From positions 1-64,000 of the forward strand of contig NZ_KB907079.1 in assembly GCF_000381765.1 (NCBI RefSeq): a DNA stretch of 64,000 bases, read 5' to 3'. Below the pieces are notes generated by a model. It searched no databases and was not told the DNA's origin. It worked only from the letters and a program-made list of their open reading frames with translations. The stretch comes from [Zimmermannella] faecalis ATCC 13722 (lineage in GTDB: Bacteria > Actinomycetota > Actinomycetes > Actinomycetales > Microbacteriaceae). The translations under genes and the position numbers were made by a program. Below, piece by piece: positions 1 through 9,029 of this stretch (within the stretch, counting starts at the first letter, position 1; the number at the start of each line of letters is the position of its first letter).

Positions 1-166
1 CCACCCTTCTAAGGGCACCACCCGCCAACACCCGGTGGACGTGCCCCAGCACCCCAGCGCATCCCGAATTCACGCCCGCACACGCAGGCGACACCGCACC
101 GGCACACCCGCCGAAGCGGTACTCGGAGTGCGCTGGGGCGTTGGTATGTCAAGGAACGGGCCGACC
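1..166. other. Window edge without a supported gene
   Basis: Reading frames cross this stretch on both strands, but none has a recognisable domain or a ribosome site. It lies downstream of the glycosylase gene that ends at 167. The stretch is C- and A-rich with several CACCC/GCACC runs. No hairpin with a T-tract was seen. It may be an intergenic 3' region, or the end of a gene that lies outside the window. Confidence 0.4.
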
Positions 167-1150
167 TCACACCTGACAGGTAGGGCACCAGTAGAGCTTG
201 CGGTTCTGCATCTCGGCGAGCGCGATGGGCGTTCCGCAGGTGCGGCAGGGTTCGCCGGCGCGGCCGTAGACCCAGTGGCGGTGCCGGACATCGCGCAGGG
301 CGTCCTGATAGTCGTCGCCGGTGAGTCCGTCGATGGTCATCATTCGGCCGACCTCGACGCCGATGCGCAAGAGCTCGACCCAATCGGCCCAAATCTCGGC
401 GAGCTTCGTCTCGCTCACCTCGGTGCCGGGAGTGTACGGGTCGAGGCGAGCACGATAGAGAATCTCGGCGCGATAGATGTTGCCGATTCCGGCGACGACC
501 GACTGGTCCATGAGCAGCTGACCGATGGGCACGCGACGGCCGACCACCCGCGAAGCAAAGCGGCGGCCGCCCTCGGCGATGTCGTCGACGAGGGGGTCGG
601 GGCCGAGCCGATCGAGTACGGCGTTCACCCCGGTCTCGTCGAGCAACTCGCAGGCGGTGGGTCCACGCAGGTCGGCGACGCAATCCTCGGTGAGCAGGCG
701 CAGGCGCACGGCCCCGACGGGCTCGGGCGGCCACCCCTCGACGACCTCGGCTTCCTTCTCGTTCTCGGCCATGCGCAGACGCGCGCGACGCGGGGCACCG
801 ATGGAGGTGAGCGAGTCCTCGCCGTCGGCGTCCTCGGGTCGGCCGCCGCGGCCGTACTCGCCGGTCTGCCCCAGCTTCGCGGTCACGGCGCCCGCGAAGT
901 CCCAGGCTCCATAGATGCCGAGGTGCACGCGCAGCCAGACCGGCTCCGCGGCCCCGGGCATCCCCTCGACGGCGCCGAACTCGGCAAACATCTGCTTCCC
1001 GACGGCGAAACAGCGCAGCAGTTCACGGCCAGAAAGCACGGCCGCGCCCTCGGCAAAACGACCCTGCGGGCTCGAGGCCTCGCAGATCTCGCCGACGAAG
1101 CTCTTCGTGAACTGCCGCGCGATTCGGTGAACGGAATGCCCCTCGGGCAC
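167..1150 (-). CDS. nei: Fpg/Nei-family DNA glycosylase (endonuclease VIII-like)
   Basis: This is a bifunctional base-excision repair glycosylase/AP lyase that removes oxidised bases. The protein has 327 residues and starts MPEGHSVHR. Pro2 is the family's Schiff-base nucleophile once Met1 is removed, and Glu3 is the general acid. A helix-two-turn-helix segment (MDQSVVAGIGNIYRAEILY) is visible in the second half. The protein ends in a zinc finger of the form CxxC-x16-CxxC (CRTCG...WCPTC). The MPEGHS start fits actinobacterial Nei rather than Fpg/MutM, which usually begins MPELPE (family knowledge). The start lies 2 bases after the rpiB stop, so the gene is the last of a leftward operon. The lesion preference cannot be read from the sequence. 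Confidence 0.9.
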   Translation of the reverse strand: MPEGHSVHRIARQFTKSFVGEICEASSPQGRFAEGAAVLSGRELLRCFAVGKQMFAEFGAVEGMPGAAEPVWLRVHLGIYGAWDFAGAVTAKLGQTGEYGRGGRPEDADGEDSLTSIGAPRRARLRMAENEKEAEVVEGWPPEPVGAVRLRLLTEDCVADLRGPTACELLDETGVNAVLDRLGPDPLVDDIAEGGRRFASRVVGRRVPIGQLLMDQSVVAGIGNIYRAEILYRARLDPYTPGTEVSETKLAEIWADWVELLRIGVEVGRMMTIDGLTGDDYQDALRDVRHRHWVYGRAGEPCRTCGTPIALAEMQNRKLYWCPTCQV

Positions 1151-1152
1151 CC

Positions 1153-1689
1153 CTACGCCTCCGACTCGGCCCCGAGCACGGCGGGGATGTCACCGTTCGC
1201 GGGCGGGAGAATCTCGTGGCCGGCGATGGTGCCGGCGACCTCGAACTCGCGCAGCTGCGAGATTCGGCGCACGTGCCGCTCGTCGCCCGGGAAAGGCTCG
1301 GCGATAAACGTGTCGATGAACCCGATCGCCTCCTCGACCGTGTGCTGGCGGGCACCGATCGAGATGACGTTCGCGTTGTTGTGCTCGCGCGCGAGTCGCG
1401 CGGTCGACTCGTTCCAGACGAGCGCGGCGCGCACGCCGCCAACCTTGTTCGCGGCGATCTGCTCGCCGTTGCCCGAACCGCCAAACACGACACCGAGGGC
1501 GGGGGTGCCCGCGGCCCAGTCGTTCGCGACGGCGCGCGCGGCGTTCACACAGAACGACGGGTAGTCGTCGACGGGGTCATACTCCTGCGGCCCGTGGTCG
1601 ATGACCTCGTGGCCGGCGCCGCGAAGGTGCTCCTGCAACTGCTGCGAAAACTCGAGGCCCGCGTGATCGGTCGCGATGTGGATGCGCAT
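1153..1689 (-). CDS. rpiB: Ribose-5-phosphate isomerase B
   Basis: RpiB interconverts ribose 5-phosphate and ribulose 5-phosphate in the non-oxidative pentose phosphate pathway. The LacAB/RpiB fold is recognised from the N-terminal IATDHAG phosphate-binding segment and from FGGSGNGEQIAANKV. In the actinobacterial enzymes the Glu of that second motif replaces the Cys base used by E. coli RpiB (family knowledge). At 178 residues it is about 20-25 longer than the usual RpiB because of a C-terminal extension (roughly 155-178) rich in Pro/Ala. The start codon overlaps the stop of the upstream DsbA-like gene by one base (TAATG), which indicates translational coupling. Confidence 0.93.
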   Translation of the reverse strand: MRIHIATDHAGLEFSQQLQEHLRGAGHEVIDHGPQEYDPVDDYPSFCVNAARAVANDWAAGTPALGVVFGGSGNGEQIAANKVGGVRAALVWNESTARLAREHNNANVISIGARQHTVEEAIGFIDTFIAEPFPGDERHVRRISQLREFEVAGTIAGHEILPPANGDIPAVLGAESEA

Positions 1690-2300
1690 TAGTTGAACTC
1701 CGGTCCGCGCGTCCGCGAGCGCTTGATCTCAAAGAATCCCTCGTAGCCGGCCGCGGCGACGACGCCGTCGAACAGCTGCAGCGCCATGTCGCCCTTCGGT
1801 GCGGGCGAGATGACGGGGCCGAAGAACGCAACACCGTTGACGGCAATGACGGGCGTACCGACCTCGTCGCCGACGCGCGAGATGGCGCCGTTGTGCGAGG
1901 CGAGCAGCACGTCATCGAACTCGCCGGCGTCGGCGCGGGCGATGAGCTCGGCGGGAATCTCGGCCTTAGTGGCCGCCTCCTCGAGCGTGCCCTCCTCACC
2001 CGAGCGACCGCCCGGGTGGTTGATGGTGCCGATCGCGTCGTAGAAGCGCTTCATCGCCTCGTTGCCGAGCTCGGCCTTCACGCCGGCCGCGACGAGGCAC
2101 GAACGCTTCGAGAATGCGTGCGGCTTGCGGTGCGCGTCGTCCATGTCGCGCCCCTCGTTGAGGATCGCGAGCGACATGACGTTCCAGTCAACCTCGACGT
2201 CGTCGCGCAGGCGCTCGACCTCTTCGATCCACCGCGACGTCATCCACGCCCACGGGCAAATCGGATCAAACCAAAACTCAACCTTGGTGTTCTCAGCCAT
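1689..2300 (-). CDS. DsbA-family protein of the mycothiol-dependent nitroreductase type (Rv2466c-like)
   Basis: This is a cytoplasmic thioredoxin-fold oxidoreductase; no signal peptide is present. The N-terminus FWFDPICPWAWMTSRW is characteristic of the actinobacterial Rv2466c-like branch of DsbA/FrnE proteins, which use mycothiol. A cis-proline loop is visible as VGTPVIAVNGVAFFGP. The active site reads CPWA, so only the first Cys of a CxxC is present and a monothiol mechanism is likely (inference). The protein has 203 residues, the usual length. The gene is 19 bases downstream of an ABC exporter gene and overlaps rpiB by one base. Substrates cannot be deduced. Confidence 0.85.
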   Translation of the reverse strand: MAENTKVEFWFDPICPWAWMTSRWIEEVERLRDDVEVDWNVMSLAILNEGRDMDDAHRKPHAFSKRSCLVAAGVKAELGNEAMKRFYDAIGTINHPGGRSGEEGTLEEAATKAEIPAELIARADAGEFDDVLLASHNGAISRVGDEVGTPVIAVNGVAFFGPVISPAPKGDMALQLFDGVVAAAGYEGFFEIKRSRTRGPEFN

Positions 2301-2319
2301 GCCCTCAGCCTAGTGCCCG

Positions 2320-4134
2320 CTACAGCGACTCCTGCCAGGCGCGATACAGCTCAGCGAAGCGCCCGCCGGCCTCGATGAGATCGCGCGGCGACCCGTCTTC
2401 GACGATGCGCCCGTCGTGCACGACGAGCACCCGGTCGGCGATCATGACGGTCGCGAGGCGGTGGGCGATCATGATCGACGTGCGGTCGCCGAGCAGCTGC
2501 TCGAGGCCGTTCTGCACGGCCCGCTCGCTCGGAATATCGAGCGAGCTCGTCGCCTCGTCGAGAATGAGCACGCGCGGGTCAGCGAGGAACGCGCGAGCGA
2601 ACGACACGAGCTGCCGCTGCCCCGCCGAGAGCCGGCCGCCGCGCGTGTGCACGTCGGTGTCGTAGCCGTCGGGCATGCGGGTGATGAACTCGTGGGCGCC
2701 GATCGCGGCGGCGGCCGCCTCGATCTCCTCACGGGTCGCGCCCGGCTTGCCGACCGCAATGTTGTCGGCGATCGAGCCGCCGAACAGGTATGACTCCTGC
2801 GTGACCATCACCATCGCCTGGCGCAGGTCTTCGTCGCGCAGGTCGCGCAGGTCGATGCCGTCGAGTGTGACGCGCCCCTCGGTCACGTCATAGAACCGCG
2901 AGATGAGCTTCGCGACGGTCGACTTGCCCGCGCCGGTCTGCCCGACGAGCGCGACGGTCTGCCCCGCCGGAATCTCGAGGTCGAGCGGATGCAGCACCTG
3001 CGGCCCGTCGTCGCTGTACCGGAACGACGCGCCCTCGAACCGCACCTCGCCGCCGCCGCTCGCGGTGAGCTGCTTCGGATGCTCGGGCTCGGGAATGTCG
3101 GGATCTTCGGCGAGCAGCGCCGAGATCTTCTCAAGCGCCGACACCGCCGACTGCAGCACGTTGTAGAAGTTCGCGATCATGTCGATCGGCTGGAAGAACC
3201 GGCGCGAGTAGAGCACGAGGGCGAGCAGCACGCCGACCTCGAGGTTGCCGCTGATCACGCGCAGGCCGCCGACGACGAGCACGGCGACGACGATGAGGTT
3301 GCCGAGCAGCCGCAGGCTCGGCTGGTAGATGCCCCAGATTCGCACCGCCTTGAGCGACGCGGCCCGGTAGTCGTTCGCGACCTCGCCGTAGCGGCGGTCG
3401 TTCGCCTCCTCGCGGCGGAACGCCTGCACGGCGCGCATCCCGCCCATCGTCTCGACAAACTCGACGGTGAGCCGCGCGGAGTGCGTGCGCTGCTGGCGGT
3501 ACGTGCGGCTCGAGGCGCGCTGGAACCAGCGGCTCATGAACAGCCCCGGCACGAGCAGCAGCAGCATCAGCGCGCCCGTGAGCCAGTCCATCCACACGAT
3601 CGTCACGACCGTGAGCAGCATGAGCATCGGTGCGCCGACGATCGTCTCGACGCCGAATTCGAGCAGCTCGCGCAGCGACTCGGTGTCGTTCGTCTGCCGC
3701 GAGATGACGCGGCCCGACGTGTATCGCTCGTGGAAGCCGAGGCTGAGTCGCTGCGTGTGCCGGAACATCCGGCGCCGCAGGTTGTAGAGGATGCGCTGCC
3801 CGGCCCAGGTGGATACGCGCAGGTACCAGTAGGTCGACAGGGCGCGCACGATCGCGATGACGATGTACGTGACGCCGACGCCGATCGCGAGCGACGCGTT
3901 GCCCTCGCCGAGGGCGGGCAGGGCCGAGTCGATGCCGAACGCGATGAGCGCGGGGCCGACGACGGTGCAGACCTGCACGACGAGGGTGAGCACGGCGACC
4001 CAGCTCACCTGCACGCGGTACGGCTTGATGAGCGCGCCGAGGAGGCCGAGCGAGCGGCGGCGCTTCTCTTTGTCGGTGAGGGCGTCAGCGGCGAGGCCGC
4101 CGTCGAGATCGTCGGTGGTCTGGTCGGTGCTCAT
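2320..4134 (-). CDS. ABC exporter half-transporter, catalytic-site subunit (heterodimer partner of 4131-5921)
   Basis: This is a type IV ABC exporter half of 604 residues: an N-terminal six-helix membrane domain (about 35-330) followed by an ATPase domain. The Walker A is GQTGAGKS and the Walker B ends LILDEATSSLD with the catalytic Glu intact. The signature is LSAGQ rather than LSGGQ. The partner gene shows the opposite pattern (intact LSGGQ, Asp for the catalytic Glu), so the two together give one canonical and one degenerate ATP site, as in BmrCD or TM287/288. The start overlaps the partner's stop (ATGA), showing coupling. The substrate is unknown; a lipid or multidrug exporter is plausible from the family and the adjacent FtsX/two-component module. 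Confidence 0.9.
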   Translation of the reverse strand: MSTDQTTDDLDGGLAADALTDKEKRRRSLGLLGALIKPYRVQVSWVAVLTLVVQVCTVVGPALIAFGIDSALPALGEGNASLAIGVGVTYIVIAIVRALSTYWYLRVSTWAGQRILYNLRRRMFRHTQRLSLGFHERYTSGRVISRQTNDTESLRELLEFGVETIVGAPMLMLLTVVTIVWMDWLTGALMLLLLVPGLFMSRWFQRASSRTYRQQRTHSARLTVEFVETMGGMRAVQAFRREEANDRRYGEVANDYRAASLKAVRIWGIYQPSLRLLGNLIVVAVLVVGGLRVISGNLEVGVLLALVLYSRRFFQPIDMIANFYNVLQSAVSALEKISALLAEDPDIPEPEHPKQLTASGGGEVRFEGASFRYSDDGPQVLHPLDLEIPAGQTVALVGQTGAGKSTVAKLISRFYDVTEGRVTLDGIDLRDLRDEDLRQAMVMVTQESYLFGGSIADNIAVGKPGATREEIEAAAAAIGAHEFITRMPDGYDTDVHTRGGRLSAGQRQLVSFARAFLADPRVLILDEATSSLDIPSERAVQNGLEQLLGDRTSIMIAHRLATVMIADRVLVVHDGRIVEDGSPRDLIEAGGRFAELYRAWQESL

Positions 4135-5921
4135 CTCTCCTCCTCCCGAAGCTCCTGCAGATCGAGCTGGCCCGTCACGTCGAAGCCCTCGCTCGAGATG
4201 TCGGCCATGACGAAGCCGTAGCGGCGATCGTTGAGCAGCAGCTCGGTGTGGGTGCCGACCGCGACGATACGGCCGCCCTCAAGCAGGGCGACCCGGTCGG
4301 CGAGCGCGACGGTCGAGGTGCGGTGCGCGACGACGATCGTGGTCGTGCCGCGGAGCACCTCGCGCAGCCGCTGCGTGACGCGCTCCTCGGTTGCGGTGTC
4401 GAGCGCCGAGAGCGGGTCGTCGAGCAGCAGCACCTTCGGCTTCGCGGCGATCGCGCGCGCGAGGGCGACGCGCTGGCGCTGCCCGCCCGAGAGCGACATG
4501 CCCTGCTCACCGATGCGGGTGTCGATGCCGTCGGGCAGGTCGTAGGCGAAGGTCGCGTCGGCGGTCTCGAGCGAGAGCCGCAGCAGCGCATCCGATTCTT
4601 CTTCGCTGAGGCCGGGCGCGGCGCCGAGCAGCACGTTCTCGCGCACGCTGCCCGAGAACAGCGTCGCGTCTTCGAACGCGACCGCCGAGATGGTGCGCAG
4701 TTGCTCGAGGTCGTAGTCGCGCACGTCGACGCCGTCGACGCGGATGCTCCCCCGCGTCACGTCGTACAGGCGCGGCACGAGCTGCAGGAGGGTCGACTTG
4801 CCCGAGCCAGTCGTGCCGACGAGTGCGAGGGTCTCGCCGGGGCGCACCCGCAGGTCGACGCCGGAGATGAGCGTCGCGTCTTCGCTCGCGTCGGGGTACC
4901 GGAACACGACGTTGTCGAACACGACCTCGCCGTTGATGCGCTCGGGCGCGGTCGCGTGCGCCGGCGAGACGATGCTCGGCACCTCATCGATGACCTCGTT
5001 GATGCGCTGGAGCGAGGTGACGGTCGAGATGAGGTCGGCGATCTGCACGCCGAGCATCGCGACGGGCATCGTGATGAGCATCGCGGTCGCGAAGAACGCG
5101 CTGAGCGAGGCGACCGAGGTGACCCCGGCATCGACCTGGAACAGGCCGACGAGCAGCGCGACGCCGAGCGCAAGCTCGGGCAGCAGCGCGATGATCGAGT
5201 CGAAGCTCGCGACGAGGCGGCCGCGGCGCGTCTCGGTTTCGCGCACCCGGTTCGCGTACTCGCTGTAGTCGTCGAGGGCGCTCTCGGCGCGGCCGAACGC
5301 CTTAAGCACGCGGATGCCGTGCACCGACTGCTCGACGTTCGTCGCGAGGTCGCCCGCCTGGTCTTGCCCGAGGCGCGAGATCTTCTGAAAGCGCGTGCCG
5401 AAGTTCGCGAGGGTGATGACGAGCGGCAGGGCGCCCGCGAGGTAGATGAGGGCGAGCCACGGGCTCGCGAGTGACATGAGCACGATGCCCGCGACGAGCA
5501 TGACGACGTCGTTGACGAGCATGATCGAGCTGAACGCGAGCCAGCGACGGATGCTCGTGTGGTCGCTCATTGAGCGCGACAGCAGCTGCCCCGACTCCCA
5601 CGAATCGTGGAAGCTCATCGGCAGGCGCTGCAGTTTGCGGAAGAAGCTGCGGCGCATGCGGTATTCGACGCCCATCGCGGGGTCGACGGTGAAGACGCGG
5701 CGCAAGAAGACGAGCACGGCGTCGAAGATGCCGATGCCGAGCAGCGCGACACCGGCGATCAGCACGGTCGTGACCGTCGCATCCGTGCCCACCGCGTCGT
5801 TCACGAAGGCGGCGAGAATCTGCGGCATCGCGAGGGTGGTCGCGGCGGCGAGTAGGGCGACGAGCAACCCGAGCAACATTCGGCCCCGGATTGGTTTGGT
5901 CACTGCCCACAATCGCCGCAT
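4131..5921 (-). CDS. ABC exporter half-transporter with degenerate Walker B
   Basis: A 596-residue fused membrane/ATPase half-transporter that starts MRRLWAVTKPIRGRM. The membrane domain covers about residues 15-310. The ATPase has Walker A GTTGSGKS and an intact LSGGQ signature. Its Walker B is LLLDDPLSALD, with Asp where the catalytic Glu normally sits, the hallmark of the non-catalytic half of heterodimeric exporters (family knowledge). The start codon directly follows the TAA of the upstream ATPase gene, with a GGAGG-type ribosome site inside that gene, and the 3' end overlaps the second half by 4 bases. It therefore belongs to the same leftward operon as the FtsX-type module. Confidence 0.9.
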   Translation of the reverse strand: MRRLWAVTKPIRGRMLLGLLVALLAAATTLAMPQILAAFVNDAVGTDATVTTVLIAGVALLGIGIFDAVLVFLRRVFTVDPAMGVEYRMRRSFFRKLQRLPMSFHDSWESGQLLSRSMSDHTSIRRWLAFSSIMLVNDVVMLVAGIVLMSLASPWLALIYLAGALPLVITLANFGTRFQKISRLGQDQAGDLATNVEQSVHGIRVLKAFGRAESALDDYSEYANRVRETETRRGRLVASFDSIIALLPELALGVALLVGLFQVDAGVTSVASLSAFFATAMLITMPVAMLGVQIADLISTVTSLQRINEVIDEVPSIVSPAHATAPERINGEVVFDNVVFRYPDASEDATLISGVDLRVRPGETLALVGTTGSGKSTLLQLVPRLYDVTRGSIRVDGVDVRDYDLEQLRTISAVAFEDATLFSGSVRENVLLGAAPGLSEEESDALLRLSLETADATFAYDLPDGIDTRIGEQGMSLSGGQRQRVALARAIAAKPKVLLLDDPLSALDTATEERVTQRLREVLRGTTTIVVAHRTSTVALADRVALLEGGRIVAVGTHTELLLNDRRYGFVMADISSEGFDVTGQLDLQELREEER

Positions 5922-6614
5922 TTACCCCATTATGCCCTCCCCCAGCTTGCCGTCGTGCATCTCGTAGGCGGTGTCGAACAGCGGCAGCTGGGCGAGGTCG
6001 TGCGTGACGACGACGGTCGCGAGGCGCCGCTCGTGCGTGAGGTCGCGCAGCAGCCGCATGATGTCGGCGGAGCGCGCCTCGTCGAGCGCGCTCGTCGGCT
6101 CGTCGACGAGCATCGCGTCGGGGTCGTTCACGATCGCCCGCGCGATGTTGACGCGCTGGCGCTGCCCACCCGAGAGCTGCGACGGGAGGAACTCGGCGCG
6201 GTCGAGCATCCCGACCTCGTCGAGCGCCTGGTCGATGCGCGCCCGCAGGTCGGCCTTCGACAGGCCGGCGAGCGGCTGCGCGCCCATGCGCGCCATCACC
6301 TCGAGCTGTTCGCGCACCTTGAGCGAGCCGATGAGGTTCGGGGCTTGGAACACGATGCCGAGGCGGTTGCGGCGCAGTTCGGCGGCGCGCCCGCTGCTGA
6401 GGTCGGAGGCGGTCGTGTCGTCGATGCGCACGCTGCCGGCGTCGGCGGTGACGAGCGTCGAGGCGAGCGCGAGGAGGCTCGACTTGCCCGAGCCCGAGGG
6501 GCCCGTGACGGCGACGAATTCGCCAGGCGCGACGGTGAGGTTCGCGTCGTCGACGGCGGTGAGGGTGTCGTCGCCGTCCTGGTAGGTGAGGGTGAGGTGG
6601 TCGAGCGTCAGCAT
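5922..6614 (-). CDS. ABC transporter ATPase, LolD/MacB type
   Basis: A stand-alone ATPase of 230 residues. The Walker A is GPSGSGKSSLL, the signature LSGGQRQRVNIARAI, and the Walker B MLVDEPTSALDE, the last with the extra Glu common in LolD/MacB-type ATPases. The start MLTLDHLTLTYQDG at 6614 has GAAAGGGAA upstream; longer reading upstream is Ser/Arg-rich and not protein-like. The gene follows an FtsX-type permease by 28 bases. ATPase plus a single FtsX permease next to a NarL-type two-component system is a typical envelope-stress or antimicrobial-efflux module in actinobacteria (inference from context). Confidence 0.9.
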   Translation of the reverse strand: MLTLDHLTLTYQDGDDTLTAVDDANLTVAPGEFVAVTGPSGSGKSSLLALASTLVTADAGSVRIDDTTASDLSSGRAAELRRNRLGIVFQAPNLIGSLKVREQLEVMARMGAQPLAGLSKADLRARIDQALDEVGMLDRAEFLPSQLSGGQRQRVNIARAIVNDPDAMLVDEPTSALDEARSADIMRLLRDLTHERRLATVVVTHDLAQLPLFDTAYEMHDGKLGEGIMG

Positions 6615-6642
6615 GTGCGTTCCCTTTCTCAGGTAAGTGGAA

Positions 6643-7707
6643 TTAGGCGGCGGAGGCGTTGAGCGCGACGAGCGGGTCGACGCGGTTGATCTGGCGGAGT
6701 GAGACGAGCGCGCCGATGAGGCCGGCGGCGAGCATCGCGATGGCGGGCGGGAGGATGGTCCACCAGGCGACGACGAACGGCGCGACGGGTGCGATGAGGG
6801 CGCCGAGGCCGAGCGCGAGGCCCGAGCCGACCGCGATCGCGACGACGAGCAGCAGGAGCGCCTGGCCGAGGGCGTCGCGGCGCAGCCAGCCGCTCGGGGC
6901 GCCAAGCGCCTTGAGCACCGAGATGTCGCGCTGGCGCTGCATCGACCAGACGAGGAAGAACACGCCGACGATGAGTGCCGAGATGCCGAACAGCATGCCG
7001 ATCATGAGGCCGAGGGTGCCGATCTCGCTCTTGAACGCCTCGAGGCCGAGGAGCGATTCGAGCAGGGAGGCCTGCTGGGTGCCGGTCTGTGCCGCGAGCG
7101 CGTCGGCGTCGGCGAGGTCGCCGTCGATGAGCAGCACGCTCGCGGCACGCTCGGGCTGCATCGTGGCGGCGAGGTAGTCGCGCCAGTCGTCGAGCGAGAC
7201 GCGGGCGAGGTCGGTGTGCGAGAACTGGCCGGTGTCGGCGATCTCGGTCACCGTGAGCGCGTTGCCCGCGAGCTCGAGCTGGTCGCCAACCGCGAGGCCG
7301 AGCTGGTCGGCCGCCTCGACGGGCAGCACGATGTCACCGGTGGCGACGCCGTCACCGCTCGGCTCGGCCCAGAGGGTCACGGCCGCGCTCGCGTCGCCGG
7401 CCTCGAGCCGCGTGGTCGAGACCCCGACCGGCGTGACGGTGGCGTCGGTGCCGGCCGCCGCATCCTGCCACGCGGTGACCTGGGCGTCGTCGACCTGCGC
7501 GGTCGACCAGCTGAACTCGCCGTCGTCGGGCGTCGCGGCGACGACCGACGAGGCACCGGTCGAGAGGATGCCCGAGATGTTCTGCCCCGCGAGGCCGCCG
7601 GTGAGGCCGGTGAGAAAGCCGACGAGGAGCATCATGAGCGCGATGACGGCGCCGATGAGGGTGAAGCGTCCCGGAGCGTGACGCAGGTCGCGGAGGGCGA
7701 GGAACAT
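6643..7707 (-). CDS. FtsX-like ABC permease
   Basis: A membrane protein of 354 residues that starts MFLALRDLRHAPGRFTLIG, with GAAAGGACTCGCA just upstream. One transmembrane helix (about 15-38) is followed by a long extracytoplasmic MacB-type domain (about 40-225). Three more helices follow in the C-terminal FtsX domain (about 235-260, 285-315, 320-345). This is the usual topology of DevC/FtsX permeases that couple ATP hydrolysis to work in the envelope rather than to transport across the membrane. It pairs with the ATPase ending at 5922 and is the first gene of the leftward operon, divergent from the histidine kinase. Confidence 0.88.
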   Translation of the reverse strand: MFLALRDLRHAPGRFTLIGAVIALMMLLVGFLTGLTGGLAGQNISGILSTGASSVVAATPDDGEFSWSTAQVDDAQVTAWQDAAAGTDATVTPVGVSTTRLEAGDASAAVTLWAEPSGDGVATGDIVLPVEAADQLGLAVGDQLELAGNALTVTEIADTGQFSHTDLARVSLDDWRDYLAATMQPERAASVLLIDGDLADADALAAQTGTQQASLLESLLGLEAFKSEIGTLGLMIGMLFGISALIVGVFFLVWSMQRQRDISVLKALGAPSGWLRRDALGQALLLLVVAIAVGSGLALGLGALIAPVAPFVVAWWTILPPAIAMLAAGLIGALVSLRQINRVDPLVALNASAA

Positions 7708-7823
7708 TGCGAGTCCTTTCGTTGTGGTGCTTCCAGCGTCGGTCGCGCAGGCGCTCGCCACAGCGGCGGAACGGGCGGATTCCATCCCCTCCGTTTGGAG
7801 GAGGTGCGGGGCGGGTGGGCGCC

Positions 7824-7829
7824 TAGCAT
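7824..7829 (+). promoter_or_regulatory. -10 element of probable leaderless promoter (histidine kinase)
   Basis: TAGCAT lies exactly six bases before the ATG at 7836. That spacing puts transcription start at the start codon. The only purine-rich candidate (GAGG) is one base from the ATG, too close to serve as a ribosome site. No clear -35 element is visible. Confidence 0.45.
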
Positions 7830-7835
7830 CGAGGT

Positions 7836-9029
7836 ATGTCCCCGCTCACGCCGCTCGCCATGCTGCTCGCCGTGCTGCTCTGGGTGCCGATCGTCGTGGC
7901 GGTCGCCGACCCGGCGACGGCCGTGAGCGGCCAGCTCGGGTGGATGCTCGCGACGGCGACTGCGGGCAGCGTGCTCGCGGTGGCGGTGTCGCTGCTCGTC
8001 GTGCGGCGGCCGCAGGAGTTCGCGGCGCCCGCAGAGCGGTTGCGCCCGATCGGCGTCGTCGCGTCGGTGCTTCTCGCGGTGCCCGTCGCCGCGATGATCG
8101 CGTTCTCGGCCGAGGGCGCGTACGCCGCGATGGCGCTGTTCTTCGTCGTGCTCTGGCTGCTGCCCGAGGGTGCCGGCGTCGTGTCGGTCATCGTGCTCGC
8201 GGCGGGCGTCGTCGCGGGCCAGGCGGTGCATCACGGGCTTGGCTTCGGCGGGGTCGCGGGCCCCGTCATCAGCGCGATCGCGGCCGTCGCGGTCATGTGG
8301 GGGTACCGCCAGTTCGTGCGCTCCGCCCGCGAGAATGCCCGGCTCGTCGGCGAGCTGCGCACGACGCAGGCGGCGCTCGCCGCGACCGAGCGGCAGGCCG
8401 GCGTCGTCGCCGAGCGCGCCCGCCTCGCGCGCGACCTGCACGACACGACGGCGCAGCACCTTTCGAGCATCCGGCTGCTTGCCGCGAGCGCCGACCGCGA
8501 CGACACGGGCGATGCCGAGCGGCGGCAGCGGCTCGGCGAGATCGAGCGCACGGCGGGTGGCGCGCTCGCCGAGGTGCGGGCGATCATTGCTGACCTCACG
8601 CCGGCCGAGCTGCGCGATGCCGACCTCGCCGCGGCCCTCAAGCGGCTCGCGCCGCTCTACGTCGAGGGCGAGCCGTGGCGGCTATCGATGCCGGCGAGCA
8701 CGGCGCTGCTGCGGGCGGCGCAGGAGGCGCTGCACAACGCCAGGGCGCACTCGGGCGCCGAGCACGTCGCGCTGCGCCTCGTCTTCGCCGACGACGCCGT
8801 CGCGGTCGAGGTCGATGACGACGGCCGCGGCTTCGACGCCGCCGCCTGGTTCGAGCGCCCCGAGCTCGCGTCGGGCCGCGCCGACGGCAGCGGCACGGGC
8901 CTGCGCGGGCTGCAGGGGCGGATGCGCACGCTCGGCGGCTTCGTCTCGGTCGTGTCGGAGCCGGGCGAGGGCACGCTCGTGCGCGCCGAACTGCCACGGG
9001 CGGTCGCGGAGGGGGCGGTGTCGGCATGA
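7836..9029 (+). CDS. NarL-family sensor histidine kinase
   Basis: A 397-residue membrane sensor kinase. Five or so hydrophobic segments occupy residues 8-160, without a large extracytoplasmic domain, which suggests intramembrane sensing. A short linker helix leads to a HisKA_3 dimerisation domain in which RLARDLHDTTAQH carries the phospho-accepting His202. The ATPase domain has an N-box (EALHNARAHS), DDDGRGFD and GTGLRGLQGR. The 3' end overlaps the response regulator by four bases (ATGA). Divergent location from the FtsX/ABC operon suggests that the pair regulates it, as in LiaRS- or VraSR-type systems (inference). Confidence 0.92.
   Translation: MSPLTPLAMLLAVLLWVPIVVAVADPATAVSGQLGWMLATATAGSVLAVAVSLLVVRRPQEFAAPAERLRPIGVVASVLLAVPVAAMIAFSAEGAYAAMALFFVVLWLLPEGAGVVSVIVLAAGVVAGQAVHHGLGFGGVAGPVISAIAAVAVMWGYRQFVRSARENARLVGELRTTQAALAATERQAGVVAERARLARDLHDTTAQHLSSIRLLAASADRDDTGDAERRQRLGEIERTAGGALAEVRAIIADLTPAELRDADLAAALKRLAPLYVEGEPWRLSMPASTALLRAAQEALHNARAHSGAEHVALRLVFADDAVAVEVDDDGRGFDAAAWFERPELASGRADGSGTGLRGLQGRMRTLGGFVSVVSEPGEGTLVRAELPRAVAEGAVSA

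Noticed and set aside
7788-7801. CCTCC-GTTT-GGAGG hairpin upstream of the histidine kinase as a response-regulator box
   Set aside because: The stem is short and G/C-rich, no second copy was seen, and no known NarL-type half-site matches.
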